Of a stretch of DNA of 64,000 nucleotides, positions 46,949 through 57,386 are shown one piece after another (position 1 is the stretch's first letter; each line of letters starts with the position of its first letter). Source of the DNA: Enterovibrio qingdaonensis (GTDB taxonomy: Bacteria > Pseudomonadota > Gammaproteobacteria > Enterobacterales > Vibrionaceae). Below the pieces are notes generated by a model. It did not search any database. It was given only the letters and a program-made list of their open reading frames with translations, and was not told the origin of the DNA. The translations under genes and the position numbers were made by a program. The stretch spans positions 1 through 64,000 of the forward strand of contig NZ_JAJUBB010000009.1 in NCBI RefSeq assembly GCF_028683135.1. The letters are read 5' to 3'.

Positions 46949-48653
46949 GTTACGTAAAAGGCTGGGTGATCTTCTCGTTGAAGAGTGCATCATTTCGGAC
47001 GCTGATTTAGGCGCTGCACTGAATCGTCAGTCTGAAACCGGCCGTAAGCTTGGTGACACCCTGATTGATATGGGCATTTTGAGCGAAAGCCAGATGCTTA
47101 ACTTCCTTGCTCGTCAGCTTGGTGTACCCCTTATCGATCTCAGTCTGACCCAAGTCGATCCAACTGCTGTTAACTTGCTGCCGGAAGTGCATGCCCGTCG
47201 TCTTCGTGCCTTAGTCATTGGGCGCATTGGTGAAACAGTGCGCGTTGCCATGTCGGATCCTGCCGATCTGACTGCGCAGGAGAGCGTTCTGAACCTGCTT
47301 AACCAATATCAGGTTGAGTTGATGGTCGTGGCAGAGCAACCCCTTCTTGATGCGTTTGATCGCTACTACCGTCGTACCAGTGAAATTGCGTCGTTTGCCG
47401 AAAGGCTTCAGGCCGAGCATGGTGTGAAGCTAGATCAGAAATTTGGCGCAGAAGACGACCAGTCTGAAGAAGTCACCGTTGTTAAGCTGATCAACTCGTT
47501 GTTTGAAGATGCGGTGCAAGTCAATGCCTCGGATATCCATATCGAACCGGATGCAGACACACTGCGCATTCGTCAGCGCATCGATGGTGTGCTCCACGAA
47601 ACATTGCTTAAAGAGCAGGCCATCGCTTCTGCGCTGGTGCTTCGCCTTAAGCTCATGAGCGGCATGGACATTTCTGAAAAACGGTTACCGCAAGACGGCA
47701 GGTTCAACATCAACGTTCGCGGGTGTGCTATTGATGTACGTGTCTCGACGCTGCCAGTGCAATACGGTGAATCCGTGGTAATGCGTTTGCTGAATCAATC
47801 AGCAGGGATCTTACAGCTTGAAGACGTGGGCATGGATCCAAACATGCTGGCGCGTTTTCGCAGTCAGCTAAAACGTCCGCATGGCATGATTTTGGTAACC
47901 GGCCCGACGGGCTCGGGAAAAACCACCACGTTGTATGGCGCGCTGAATGAATTGAACGTACCGGGTAAGAAGATCTTAACCGCAGAAGATCCGGTGGAAT
48001 ACCGTTTGCCGAGGATCAGCCAAGTGCAGATCGCCAGCAAAATCGGCCTGACATTCTCATCGGCACTGCGCACATTTCTTCGTCAGGATCCCGATATCAT
48101 TCTCGTGGGCGAGATGCGTGATCTTGAGACGGTAGAGATCGGTCTTCGCGCCTCATTAACGGGTCACTTGGTGCTATCGACCTTGCACACCAACAACGCC
48201 ATCGACAGTACTTTGCGTCTTCTGGATATGGAAGCCCCTGGCTACCTCGTTGCCAGCTCGGTCAGAGCCGTACTGGCGCAGCGTCTTATCCGAAAAATCT
48301 GCCCAGATTGTAAAGTGCCGCATCCGGTTGAGCCGGATGAGCAGGTGTGGCTAAGCACACTTGGTGCCGATGCACTGAGCGCGGGATTTTACAAAGGGCG
48401 AGGTTGCCAGCGTTGCAACTTTACCGGCTATAAAGGCCGTATCGGTGTGTTTGAGCTACTAGAGATTACGCCGGAATTAATGGATGCGCTGCGTGGCAAT
48501 GACACGCGTGCATTTGCACAACTGGCCGAGCAACAGCCAGGGTACTTACCGTTAGTGCATTCGGCATTGGCGTTTGCCAGCCAAGGCCAAACCTCGTTAG
48601 AAGAAGCGATGAAACTCTCTGAAGGTGCTTCGTTGTCAATGGCGACAGTCTAA
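46938..48653 (+). CDS. mshE: MSHA pilus extension ATPase MshE
   Basis: The 571-residue GspE/PilB-family hexameric ATPase powers pilus extension. The N-terminal MshEN domain contains two tandem motifs, RLGDLLVEECIISDADL and KLGDTLIDMGILSESQM, the known c-di-GMP-binding type. The ATPase has Walker A GPTGSGKTTT, Walker B IILVGEMRD and a four-cysteine zinc site (CPDC, CQRC). ATG 46938 has AAGGAG upstream. It overlaps mshN by 11 bases and mshG by 1. Confidence 0.95.
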   Translation: MAIKLRKRLGDLLVEECIISDADLGAALNRQSETGRKLGDTLIDMGILSESQMLNFLARQLGVPLIDLSLTQVDPTAVNLLPEVHARRLRALVIGRIGETVRVAMSDPADLTAQESVLNLLNQYQVELMVVAEQPLLDAFDRYYRRTSEIASFAERLQAEHGVKLDQKFGAEDDQSEEVTVVKLINSLFEDAVQVNASDIHIEPDADTLRIRQRIDGVLHETLLKEQAIASALVLRLKLMSGMDISEKRLPQDGRFNINVRGCAIDVRVSTLPVQYGESVVMRLLNQSAGILQLEDVGMDPNMLARFRSQLKRPHGMILVTGPTGSGKTTTLYGALNELNVPGKKILTAEDPVEYRLPRISQVQIASKIGLTFSSALRTFLRQDPDIILVGEMRDLETVEIGLRASLTGHLVLSTLHTNNAIDSTLRLLDMEAPGYLVASSVRAVLAQRLIRKICPDCKVPHPVEPDEQVWLSTLGADALSAGFYKGRGCQRCNFTGYKGRIGVFELLEITPELMDALRGNDTRAFAQLAEQQPGYLPLVHSALAFASQGQTSLEEAMKLSEGASLSMATV

Positions 48654-49876
48654 TGGCGCGTTATCGCTATACCGCCCGCACGGCACAAGGTAAACGGGTG
48701 ACCGAAGTCTTGGAGGCCGCCAGTGAGCGCGAAGCCATGGCGACGATTGCCAGCTCAGGCAAGATTTTGTTGTCGTTGGAGCAGACGACTGCGCGGGTTA
48801 ACAAAGCCAATCCTTCTGTTGGCTTGTTTCAGCGCAAAGTCAAACTGGATGCGATTGTCATCTTGTGCCGACAAATGTACAGCCTGACCAAAGCGGGCGT
48901 GCCTTTGCTGCGGGCGATTAAAGGGCTGGCGGACAGCTCCGACGATCCCGTATTGAAAGGCGCATTGCATTCTGTCGGTAGCGAGCTTTCTAATGGCCGG
49001 CCGTTATCATCGGCGATGCGCGATCATCCACGTGTGTTTAGTGACCTTTTCGTGTCGCTGATCCAAGTCGGTGAAAACACGGGTCGCCTTGATGATGCCA
49101 TGCTGCAATTGGCGGAGTACTACGAGCAAGAAATTGAAACCCGACGCCGCATCAAATCCGCGCTGCGCTACCCAAGCTTTGTGTTGATCGTGATCTTTGG
49201 TGCTGTCGCGTTTTTGAATGTCAAAGTGGTGCCGCAGTTTGTCGGGATGTTTGAAAAGTTCGGCTCAGATCTTCCGTTGCCCACCAAGATCTTGATGGCC
49301 ACATCGAGCTTCTTTGTTAATTACTGGTGGCTACTCATTATTTCAATGGGTTGCTCATTCGCAGGGTGGCATGTGTGGAAGAACACGGAGCAGGGAAGAG
49401 TCAGCTGGGATCGGTTTAAGATCCGATTGCCCATCGTCGGCACCTTGCTCAACCGCGCTTTGATGAGCCGTTTTTCTCGTACGTTTGCGTTGATGCTACG
49501 CGCTGGCGTACCGCTTAATTCGGCATTGCAAATGTCCGGTGACGCGTTAGATAACCATTTCCTTGCTGGCGAAGTCGACAAGATGAAAGGGGCAATTGAG
49601 TCGGGCATGAACCTTAGTTCGGTAACCGCTGACAGCAAGCTCTTCACGCCGCTGGTGCACCAAATGATTCAAGTGGGTGAAGAGACGGGCCAAATCGACA
49701 CCTTATTGCTGGAAGCGAGTGACTTTTACGATCGCGAAGTCGATTACGACTTAAAAACCCTTTCAGCACGCATCGAGCCAATTTTGCTGATGGTTGTGGC
49801 GGGCATGGTACTGATTCTGGCATTGGGTATTTTCCTGCCGATGTGGAACATGCTTGATTTGATGCGCGGCGGGTAA
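48653..49876 (+). CDS. mshG: MSHA pilus platform protein MshG
   Basis: The 407-residue GspF/PilC-family inner-membrane platform protein has two T2SSF domains, each ending in membrane segments. Signature segments are SLIQVGENTGRLDDAM and HQMIQVGEETGQIDTLL. The last helices lie at about 380-400. It couples the MshE ATPase to pilin assembly. Its start overlaps the mshE stop (TAATG). Confidence 0.95.
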   Translation: MARYRYTARTAQGKRVTEVLEAASEREAMATIASSGKILLSLEQTTARVNKANPSVGLFQRKVKLDAIVILCRQMYSLTKAGVPLLRAIKGLADSSDDPVLKGALHSVGSELSNGRPLSSAMRDHPRVFSDLFVSLIQVGENTGRLDDAMLQLAEYYEQEIETRRRIKSALRYPSFVLIVIFGAVAFLNVKVVPQFVGMFEKFGSDLPLPTKILMATSSFFVNYWWLLIISMGCSFAGWHVWKNTEQGRVSWDRFKIRLPIVGTLLNRALMSRFSRTFALMLRAGVPLNSALQMSGDALDNHFLAGEVDKMKGAIESGMNLSSVTADSKLFTPLVHQMIQVGEETGQIDTLLLEASDFYDREVDYDLKTLSARIEPILLMVVAGMVLILALGIFLPMWNMLDLMRGG

Positions 49877-50485
49877 ATGCGCTGGCTCTTAAGATTCAGA
49901 GACAGCAGTGCCGTGCAATGGGCATTACTGACGCTGATTATCGGTACGTTAGTCATCACCGCGATCCCCGCGTTTGAGCGGGTTATGCGCCATGCCGATG
50001 AGGTTGAGTTCCGCTATTTAGCAAATGCCTTTGCAGGTGGCGTGAAAAACGTGCAAATGCGAGCCACCTTGCAACCTATTGATAGGCAACACGATATGGT
50101 GTCAGTGGACGGTTTTTCTTTTCGTCTGACGCCCCAGAAAAACAAGCATGCTGGGCATCCCTTCGCGTTAACCGGAGGAGCTTTGGTTTTAGCAAACTTG
50201 TCATCGCAAGATTGTGGTGCGCTATTCAACGCACTGACAGGCCAGTCTTACTGGTTAGATAACGATTTACGGGCGAAGGCGTTAACACGCCCTCAGCCGA
50301 TGGTTCGAGCGATAGTGGCCAAGGACAAAGGTATCAGTGCCAGCCCCTATTGTCGATTTGAAAGACCGGTGCGCGCCGGTTTTTGGGGAGATGATTCGTC
50401 AGCCAATCTGGCGCGTCATGTTTTTGCTTTCTATCCCGCTACTGGGCGGGTAGAGGTATTGAGTAAGACAGGAGAAGTAAAATGA
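49877..50485 (+). CDS. mshF: MSHA biogenesis protein MshF
   Basis: The 202-residue protein has one N-terminal membrane segment (about 13-33) and a periplasmic domain with two cysteines (SSQDCGALF, ASPYCRFE). It lacks a canonical prepilin G-FTLIE site. MshF is conserved at this position, but its biochemical role is not known. It starts directly after the mshG stop and overlaps the pilin gene by 4 bases. Confidence 0.82.
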   Translation: MRWLLRFRDSSAVQWALLTLIIGTLVITAIPAFERVMRHADEVEFRYLANAFAGGVKNVQMRATLQPIDRQHDMVSVDGFSFRLTPQKNKHAGHPFALTGGALVLANLSSQDCGALFNALTGQSYWLDNDLRAKALTRPQPMVRAIVAKDKGISASPYCRFERPVRAGFWGDDSSANLARHVFAFYPATGRVEVLSKTGEVK

Positions 50486-50916
50486 AACGTCAAGGCGGTT
50501 TTACACTGATCGAAATGATCGTGGTAATTGTGATTCTGGGTATTTTGGCTGTATCAGCTGCACCTAAGTTCTTGAGCTTTACATCAGAAGCCAAAGTAGC
50601 AACGCTTCAGGGTGTGAATGGAGCACTTTTAAGCGCAGCTTCAATTACCAATGCAGCAGCTCAACTTGAAGGTAAAGCTGATGGCACCCTTACCAATGGT
50701 GGGGTAAAAGTGGCGAATTATTTCCCTACAGCTGATGCTGACGGTATTTTAAAAGCCGTAGATATTAGCGGAGATCTTAAAGAGCTGACGACTGCTCCGA
50801 CTGGTACAGACATTGCGTGGGGTTTTGATGCTGCCGACACAACTTGTTATGTTGGATATAAAGCTGCGGCTAGTGGCGGTGTAGCGACAACTAAAGTTGA
50901 AGATACTTGTAGCTAA
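50482..50916 (+). CDS. mshA: MSHA-type pilin (MshA/MshB), type IVa prepilin
   Basis: The 144-residue prepilin has the leader MKRQGG, cleaved before FTLIEMIVVIVILG by the prepilin peptidase, with the glutamate at position +5. The C-terminal region has two cysteines (TTCYVGYK, DTCS) forming the D-loop. In V. cholerae two pilin genes, mshB and mshA, lie here; only one is present. I assign it as MshA by its size and disulfide, but MshB is possible. The ATG overlaps mshF (ATGA), so no separate strong promoter is visible. The coding sequence is richer in AT than mshE or mshG. Confidence 0.8.
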   Translation: MKRQGGFTLIEMIVVIVILGILAVSAAPKFLSFTSEAKVATLQGVNGALLSAASITNAAAQLEGKADGTLTNGGVKVANYFPTADADGILKAVDISGDLKELTTAPTGTDIAWGFDAADTTCYVGYKAAASGGVATTKVEDTCS

Positions 50917-50924
50917 TATTTGCA

Positions 50925-51386
50925 GTGAATTTTAGAGTAAATGGCTTCACTTTAATCGAGCTGATCACCGTTTTGGTGATCCTCGGTATCATTAGTGTGT
51001 TTGCCGCACCGCGCCTGTCGGGAGCTGAATCCTTTTCAGTAACCAGTGCGCGGGATACGGGCTTGTCTGTTGTCAGGCAAGTCCAACTCAGGGCCATGCA
51101 GCAAGAGACACCCTCTAATGCTTGTTTTGCCCTAAACGTCACTGCCACCCGCTTGGGCGGCAGTGTCGCTTCTGATTCCTGCCCATTGGGAGAAGAAGAT
51201 AACCGCAGTGATGTGGTTGATTTATCAAGCTCAGAAGTAAAAGTAGCCGGCCCTGCCATAATTTCTTTTGATTTGCTGGGTAGGCCAACCTGCACAGCAA
51301 ATACATGCAAAATTACCTTTTCTCAAGGCAATGCTTCAGCCAGTATCTGCGCCAACAGCGAGGGCTATTTCTATGCCTGTCGCTGA
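50925..51386 (+). CDS. mshC: MSHA minor pilin MshC
   Basis: The 153-residue GspH/FimT-like minor pilin has the prepilin leader MNFRVNG before FTLIELITVLVILG. The C-terminal domain has several cysteines (NACFAL, DSCPLG, PTCTANTC). Minor pilins are thought to prime pilus assembly. The start is GTG 50925 with no clear ribosome site, so it may depend on coupling to the pilin gene 8 bases upstream. Confidence 0.85.
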   Translation: MNFRVNGFTLIELITVLVILGIISVFAAPRLSGAESFSVTSARDTGLSVVRQVQLRAMQQETPSNACFALNVTATRLGGSVASDSCPLGEEDNRSDVVDLSSSEVKVAGPAIISFDLLGRPTCTANTCKITFSQGNASASICANSEGYFYACR

Positions 51387-51984
51387 GCAATCTCATCAGA
51401 ATTATTACTATCAGCGTGGCTATACGCTGGTGGAACTTGTCATCGGTATTGTCGTATTCGGTGTGGCTTTGGTGTTAATGAGCACCACCTTGTTTCCCAT
51501 GTTCGCGAAATCGGCTGACCCGCATTACGAAGCACGTGCCGCTGCGCTGGGACAGGCTGTGATGACAGACGTGCTTGCCAGGCAGTTTGATAAGCATTCC
51601 GATCCGAACGGAAGCCGATGGCGTTGTGATGAAAATGCCGCCGCGGTGCGAAACAACAATATTTTGTCGCCCGACCCGATACCCCAGTGCTCACGCAATC
51701 TCGCGGGTGTTTCACATAATAACTTCGTCGCCGTGGAAGACTATATCGGCTGCTGGGGCGTAAAAGCTGCGTGCACGCAAGATTATCGTGGCACCTTAGA
51801 CGGCCTTGTCGGCGGGCTCGCGTCCGATTTTCTCGGATTTAGTGTGGATATTAATGTGGTGTATGACACCAGCACGTTTACTGACGCCACTAACAATGAT
51901 TATCTCTACAAGCGTGTTGATTTAACCGTGAATACGGGCAGCTTCGGCAGTTATGATTTTTCTGCGTATAGAGGCAACTTCTGA
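51373..51984 (+). CDS. mshD: MSHA minor pilin MshD
   Basis: The 203-residue minor pilin has an unusually long leader (MPVAEQSHQNYYYQRG) before YTLVELVIGIVVFG, so Phe+1 is replaced by Tyr. ATG 51373 overlaps mshC by 14 bases. The open frame extends back to 51268 but would add an unrelated segment. The periplasmic domain has four cysteines. Confidence 0.85.
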   Translation: MPVAEQSHQNYYYQRGYTLVELVIGIVVFGVALVLMSTTLFPMFAKSADPHYEARAAALGQAVMTDVLARQFDKHSDPNGSRWRCDENAAAVRNNNILSPDPIPQCSRNLAGVSHNNFVAVEDYIGCWGVKAACTQDYRGTLDGLVGGLASDFLGFSVDINVVYDTSTFTDATNNDYLYKRVDLTVNTGSFGSYDFSAYRGNF

Positions 51985-52730
51985 TGTCTCGTCAACGTGG
52001 ATTCACCCTGATTGAAATCATTGTTACCTTGACGATTCTGGCGATTGTTTCCATTGGCATCTCTGGCTTTCTGGAGTCTGGTGCTCAAGGTTATGTGGAA
52101 GCCAAAAATCGCGAAGCACTGCAGTCTCAGGCGCGATTTGTGGTGGAGCGTTTAGGGCGCGAAATTCGCCACGCTGTACCGGGTAGTTTGCTTATATCAA
52201 ATAACGATCGCTGCGTGCGTTACACACCTACCCAATACACGGGTTTTTACAGCGAACGCTTACCAAACAATGCCACCCTTTCCATCACCATGTCTAAGAC
52301 AAGGACAAACTGGATTGATGCAATAAATGGCGGTGGATATCGCATTGCATTTCTGCCAATGAAATCCAGTGACCTCAATAATGGCAGTGTGCAAAGCTAT
52401 GCCATTTCCTCTGTCAATGCAGCAGGTAATGAGCTGACACTTGCACGAGATACATCCAAAGAGTGGCCAGCAGAAAGCCCGTCTAAACGTTTCTATATCT
52501 ATAAAGATTCCGTCAGTTTTTGTTTTGATATCACAAGCGGTGCCTTAATGCGTCAAGAAGGCAGTGAAGATGCCGCGGTATTAGCGGAAGGGCTGCTCGA
52601 TGGCAGTGCTTTTACGTTAGACACTGAGTCACTCTATCGCTCGAACCTGTTAAGCGTGCATTATCGCTTTGGTCAGGCTGGCGAAACCTCCGTTTACAAT
52701 CAGCTAATTCAGGTGATGAATGCGCCATAA
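51984..52730 (+). CDS. mshO: MSHA minor pilin MshO
   Basis: The 248-residue PilW/GspJ-like minor pilin has the leader MSRQRG before FTLIEIIVTLTILA. It starts at ATG 51984 overlapping the mshD stop (TGATG) and overlaps mshP by 11 bases. Two cysteines (NDRCVRY, SFCFDI) are conserved-looking. Confidence 0.85.
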   Translation: MSRQRGFTLIEIIVTLTILAIVSIGISGFLESGAQGYVEAKNREALQSQARFVVERLGREIRHAVPGSLLISNNDRCVRYTPTQYTGFYSERLPNNATLSITMSKTRTNWIDAINGGGYRIAFLPMKSSDLNNGSVQSYAISSVNAAGNELTLARDTSKEWPAESPSKRFYIYKDSVSFCFDITSGALMRQEGSEDAAVLAEGLLDGSAFTLDTESLYRSNLLSVHYRFGQAGETSVYNQLIQVMNAP

Positions 52731-53160
52731 CCATCATCCTTCATTTCATGCCCAGCGCGGTAGCATGCTTGTTATTGCCGTGTTTGCGATGACTGCAATG
52801 GCAGCCCTTGGTGCCGCGTTAATGCAGATCAATTGGTCGCAAAAAGACACCACTACACGTGAAGTGCTTGGCACACGCGCATGGTTTGCAGCTAACAGTG
52901 GTACAGAGTACGCCATGGTGCGGCTATTTCCTTTAGAAAAGAATCCAAATCTTCCGAGTGCAGGCGCGTGTGAAACGGCAAACGCGGTTATCCCTTTTAC
53001 CTCGAAGGGGTTATTAGGGTGTTCGGCTAAGGTTACATGCGAAACGCTAGGAACCGCTCCGTCTGTGCAATATCGCATTGAAAGCCGCGGAGAATGCGGG
53101 AGTGGCAGTCACAAAGTTGTACGCGTTCAGGAAAGCTGGGCTAGGGGGATCGCTCCGTGA
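52720..53160 (+). CDS. mshP: MSHA biogenesis protein MshP (PilX-like)
   Basis: The 146-residue PilX-like protein has the N-terminus HAQRGSMLVIAVFAMTAMAA. A glycine-serine precedes the hydrophobic helix, but the usual +5 glutamate is missing. Such proteins join the minor pilin tip complex. It overlaps mshO and mshQ. Confidence 0.82.
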   Translation: MRHNHHPSFHAQRGSMLVIAVFAMTAMAALGAALMQINWSQKDTTTREVLGTRAWFAANSGTEYAMVRLFPLEKNPNLPSAGACETANAVIPFTSKGLLGCSAKVTCETLGTAPSVQYRIESRGECGSGSHKVVRVQESWARGIAP

Positions 53161-56150
53161 TTAGAATAATTATATTGATGTTTGTTTTTCCTTCTTTCTT
53201 TGTAATGTCTGCAACGCTATTTCCTGGTCCAGCGCAATCGCCAGAAGGTATGACGCAAACACTTTTTGATTTTCGATCCAATAGTGGCTTTGTTGAGTGG
53301 TACGGCAATAGAGACATTAGAATTGGATTTGAAACGTTTGATTTTCAATCAGATGGATTTGGGCAGTATTGTTCCGATGGGCGAATGTTATTTGCTTGTA
53401 ATCACGATCCTAACTTTCGTGCACTAAACCTCAATTTGGACTATTTAAAAGCCTCGGATTACGGCTCTAAAATCAAAGACTGTGGTTCGGAGAATATATG
53501 TACCTTGGGGCCATCGGATAACCGCTATCAAGAATACAAAGTGGGTTGGAAGGGAACACTAACAATATCTGAAGGTGTTTATTATTTCGATACTTTCACG
53601 ATGAGTAGCGGATCAAAGCTGCTCATTAACGGTAAAGTAGAAATTCACGTTAATAAGTTTTCCTCGTATGGGGCAACAAGTATCAATGCTGAGGGTAAAC
53701 CAAGAGATTTGATCTTCTATCATCACAGCCAAAAACTGGATATTGATGATGTTGTTGAGACTTTCTCTATAAACTACCCAACAGATTCTAAAGCGTATAT
53801 ATATTCGTCAGGTTTGGTTTTCTTCCAAGCTCATGCTGAGTTACATGGCTCTGTGACAGCAAGACAGATCCACATGAACGACAATGCAAAAATTTTCTAC
53901 ACGGGAGAATATTACAACTACGAATTACAGATAGAACCGTTACAGGCAAAAACCAATACCTGCTCCCGAATTCCAATTACTTTTAAGGTAACTAACGATA
54001 AAGGTGAACAACAAACAGATATTTCTGGTGATTTAACGGTTGAAGCGACCAACTATATAGATACAGCCTGCTGGGCAACCAGTGAATACGGTGCTTGTTC
54101 TGCGGGCCCTCAAAAAACGGTCAAATTGCTGAATGGCAGTAAGAAGCTTTGGCTTCAAAACAAAGCAATTGGGACCGTCAATGCTGAAGCAACGTTTAAC
54201 TCGAGCGACACGGGTGAACTTATCTCGGAGGAAGGTAACTACACTTTCCATGCTGGTGGCTATCGCTTCTCCCCATCGCCACTAAAAATGGTGGCAGGAA
54301 AACCCGAAAAACTGTCCATTGAAGCTGTCTATGGCGATTGTGACCCTACTCCGATACCTGATTATGACGGTAATAAAAAGCTTAAGTTTGGTGATGTATC
54401 CTATCTACAGCCTTTGTATATGGGTGGTAATGCACCCAAAAAGCCCACAATCAACGGTAAGATTGGCGAGCAAACACTGGATATCAAGTTTGTTGATGGA
54501 CGAGCCAACAATGCGGTGACGGTGAGATATGCTGATTCAGGTGCTATTAGTATTCCTGTTGAGGAAGTCTCGATGGCAAAAAATGGTGATGAGACAGACG
54601 CACTTCACAAATCAGAAATCATAGCTCAATCAGAAAAGCTTCGAGGTGATGCCATCTTGAATGTTCGTCCATATACCATGGCAATCTGTAAAATTTCAGG
54701 CTCGCAAAATCCAGACGTAGACAGTGGTCGTTTAAGCAAAGTGGGAGAATTTTTTTCGGCTTCTCTAAAACCTATTATATGGAAAAGCGGTGACAGAAAT
54801 GATGGCGTCGTTACGCTAGACGATTCATATTGCAGTCGTCCCATAACACAGAGTTTTAAAGTGGTAGATGCGCCAGCAGCGGAGGTTATGTTTGATAGCG
54901 TGGCGCGAATTGTCGCACCTACGTCAGGTACCGATGCAATCCTTGATGGTTTCGCAAAAACAAACAACACAAACTCTAATAGCAGTGGCTTATATCCATT
55001 TACCACGTTAAAAGTCAGCGATGTTGGAACCTTCAAATTGCAGTCCCAGTTGGCATCAAAATACCTTGACATGAGGGTGAACCCTGGGCAACGCGAAATC
55101 GGCCGTTTCTATCCCTCCCACTTTGACGTCGCGTCAAATTTCACGCGCGGTGTTGAGGCCGCCTACGATGACGGTGGCAATGGTTTTACCTATCTTGGCC
55201 AACCCTTTACTGGCGAGTTCACCATTCACGCCATGGACATCAATGACAAGCCCGTCAAAAACTATCACCTCTACCAAGGCGCGACAGACAAGGCCGCCTT
55301 TAAAGACTGGGTGATTGATTCAGGGGGCGACTATCCCTATGACGGTCCCGATTTAAGCGCACGTTGGGATGGTGCTCGCCTTAGCAACACGCAATGGGCG
55401 GCGGGCGCGGGCGGAGTGAGCGAAGTGAAAGTCTCCGGGAATATGACAATTCGCAAAGCAAATACTGAAGACGGGCCTTTTGAGCCGCTTCGTTTTGCGG
55501 TGGGAGTTTCGGTGACTGATAGAGACAACACACAATTTGAACTTTGCGGCAACGAATCAGATTTGGGCTGCTCAAAATCAGTGAAAAGCCCTTCTGGTGG
55601 TGCAGATGGCGCACAAATTGCCGAAGGCCCATATTTCTTCGGTAGGATGCGAATTGGCGGATTTACCGAAACGCAGGACTTTTCTGGGGAACAAACGCTT
55701 CCTGTTATCGTCGAATACTGGAACGGCAGCCATTTTGAGACGAATACGAGAGACAATGCATCGATTGTTCATCTTGCAGGTAGCCTCAGAGATCAATTGG
55801 TCAATAACAGCCACAATATTGAAACCCAGATACAGTGGCAAAATGGCACAACCGCGGAAGGCGCAGAGCCTGTTGTCAAGGGGGTATACAATTTCAACGT
55901 TGTTCCCCAGCAGGGCAATACGGTAACGCCATTTCGAGAGCAGTTCCGTTTTTGGCAGTGTTTGGCTTCGGGGTGTGAGGTTGGTGAAACCCCAATTGTC
56001 GGTTTTACCGAACAACCGTGGCTGCAATATGGGTGGGAAAGTGCCACCGAACAGAAAAAAACCTCTGGCTTGGTAACGTACGGGCATTACCGAGGAAGTG
56101 ATCGAGTTATCTATAAAGGTGAAAAAAGCATCACTTTGACAGGGGAATGA
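53157..56150 (+). CDS. mshQ: MSHA tip-associated protein MshQ (DUF6701)
   Basis: The 997-residue secreted protein has a signal peptide (about 1-19). A beta-rich N-terminal half follows, and then a C-terminal region (about 640-990) of the DUF6701 type starting near YPFTTLKVSDVGTF. It is the last msh gene and is thought to be a large pilus-associated or tip adhesin, like PilY-type proteins, but its function is unproved. The start is GTG 53157 in a GTGA overlap with mshP. Roughly the first two thirds (to about 55080) are visibly AT-rich compared with the rest and with the neighbouring genes. Confidence 0.85.
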   Translation: MIRIIILMFVFPSFFVMSATLFPGPAQSPEGMTQTLFDFRSNSGFVEWYGNRDIRIGFETFDFQSDGFGQYCSDGRMLFACNHDPNFRALNLNLDYLKASDYGSKIKDCGSENICTLGPSDNRYQEYKVGWKGTLTISEGVYYFDTFTMSSGSKLLINGKVEIHVNKFSSYGATSINAEGKPRDLIFYHHSQKLDIDDVVETFSINYPTDSKAYIYSSGLVFFQAHAELHGSVTARQIHMNDNAKIFYTGEYYNYELQIEPLQAKTNTCSRIPITFKVTNDKGEQQTDISGDLTVEATNYIDTACWATSEYGACSAGPQKTVKLLNGSKKLWLQNKAIGTVNAEATFNSSDTGELISEEGNYTFHAGGYRFSPSPLKMVAGKPEKLSIEAVYGDCDPTPIPDYDGNKKLKFGDVSYLQPLYMGGNAPKKPTINGKIGEQTLDIKFVDGRANNAVTVRYADSGAISIPVEEVSMAKNGDETDALHKSEIIAQSEKLRGDAILNVRPYTMAICKISGSQNPDVDSGRLSKVGEFFSASLKPIIWKSGDRNDGVVTLDDSYCSRPITQSFKVVDAPAAEVMFDSVARIVAPTSGTDAILDGFAKTNNTNSNSSGLYPFTTLKVSDVGTFKLQSQLASKYLDMRVNPGQREIGRFYPSHFDVASNFTRGVEAAYDDGGNGFTYLGQPFTGEFTIHAMDINDKPVKNYHLYQGATDKAAFKDWVIDSGGDYPYDGPDLSARWDGARLSNTQWAAGAGGVSEVKVSGNMTIRKANTEDGPFEPLRFAVGVSVTDRDNTQFELCGNESDLGCSKSVKSPSGGADGAQIAEGPYFFGRMRIGGFTETQDFSGEQTLPVIVEYWNGSHFETNTRDNASIVHLAGSLRDQLVNNSHNIETQIQWQNGTTAEGAEPVVKGVYNFNVVPQQGNTVTPFREQFRFWQCLASGCEVGETPIVGFTEQPWLQYGWESATEQKKTSGLVTYGHYRGSDRVIYKGEKSITLTGE

Positions 56151-56190
56151 AAAAAAAGACTGATCTCATTCAGGTTTGTAGATCATCACC

Positions 56191-56219
56191 TTGCCGCGCC
56201 CCGTCTGCGTTGGTACATT
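56191..56219 (+). promoter_or_regulatory. candidate promoter of mreB
   Basis: TTGCCG (56191-56196) is followed after 17 bases by TACATT (56214-56219), 47 bases before the mreB start. There is moderate agreement with the sigma-70 consensus. Confidence 0.45.
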
Positions 56220-56257
56220 TAGCGGAATTTGAAGAATTTTATAGCTTGCAGGATTAA

Positions 56258-57310
<1,053 letters not shown>

Positions 57311-57386
57311 TATCTTCTTGCAAGGTGTCTTGGCACTCGCCATTAACAGTGGGGTGCCAACTCACCCATTTACAGGTTGTAACTGA

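Noticed and set aside
50891-51310. 139-residue open frame antisense to mshC
   Set aside because: mshC fits the minor pilin family and the operon order; the antisense frame has no support.
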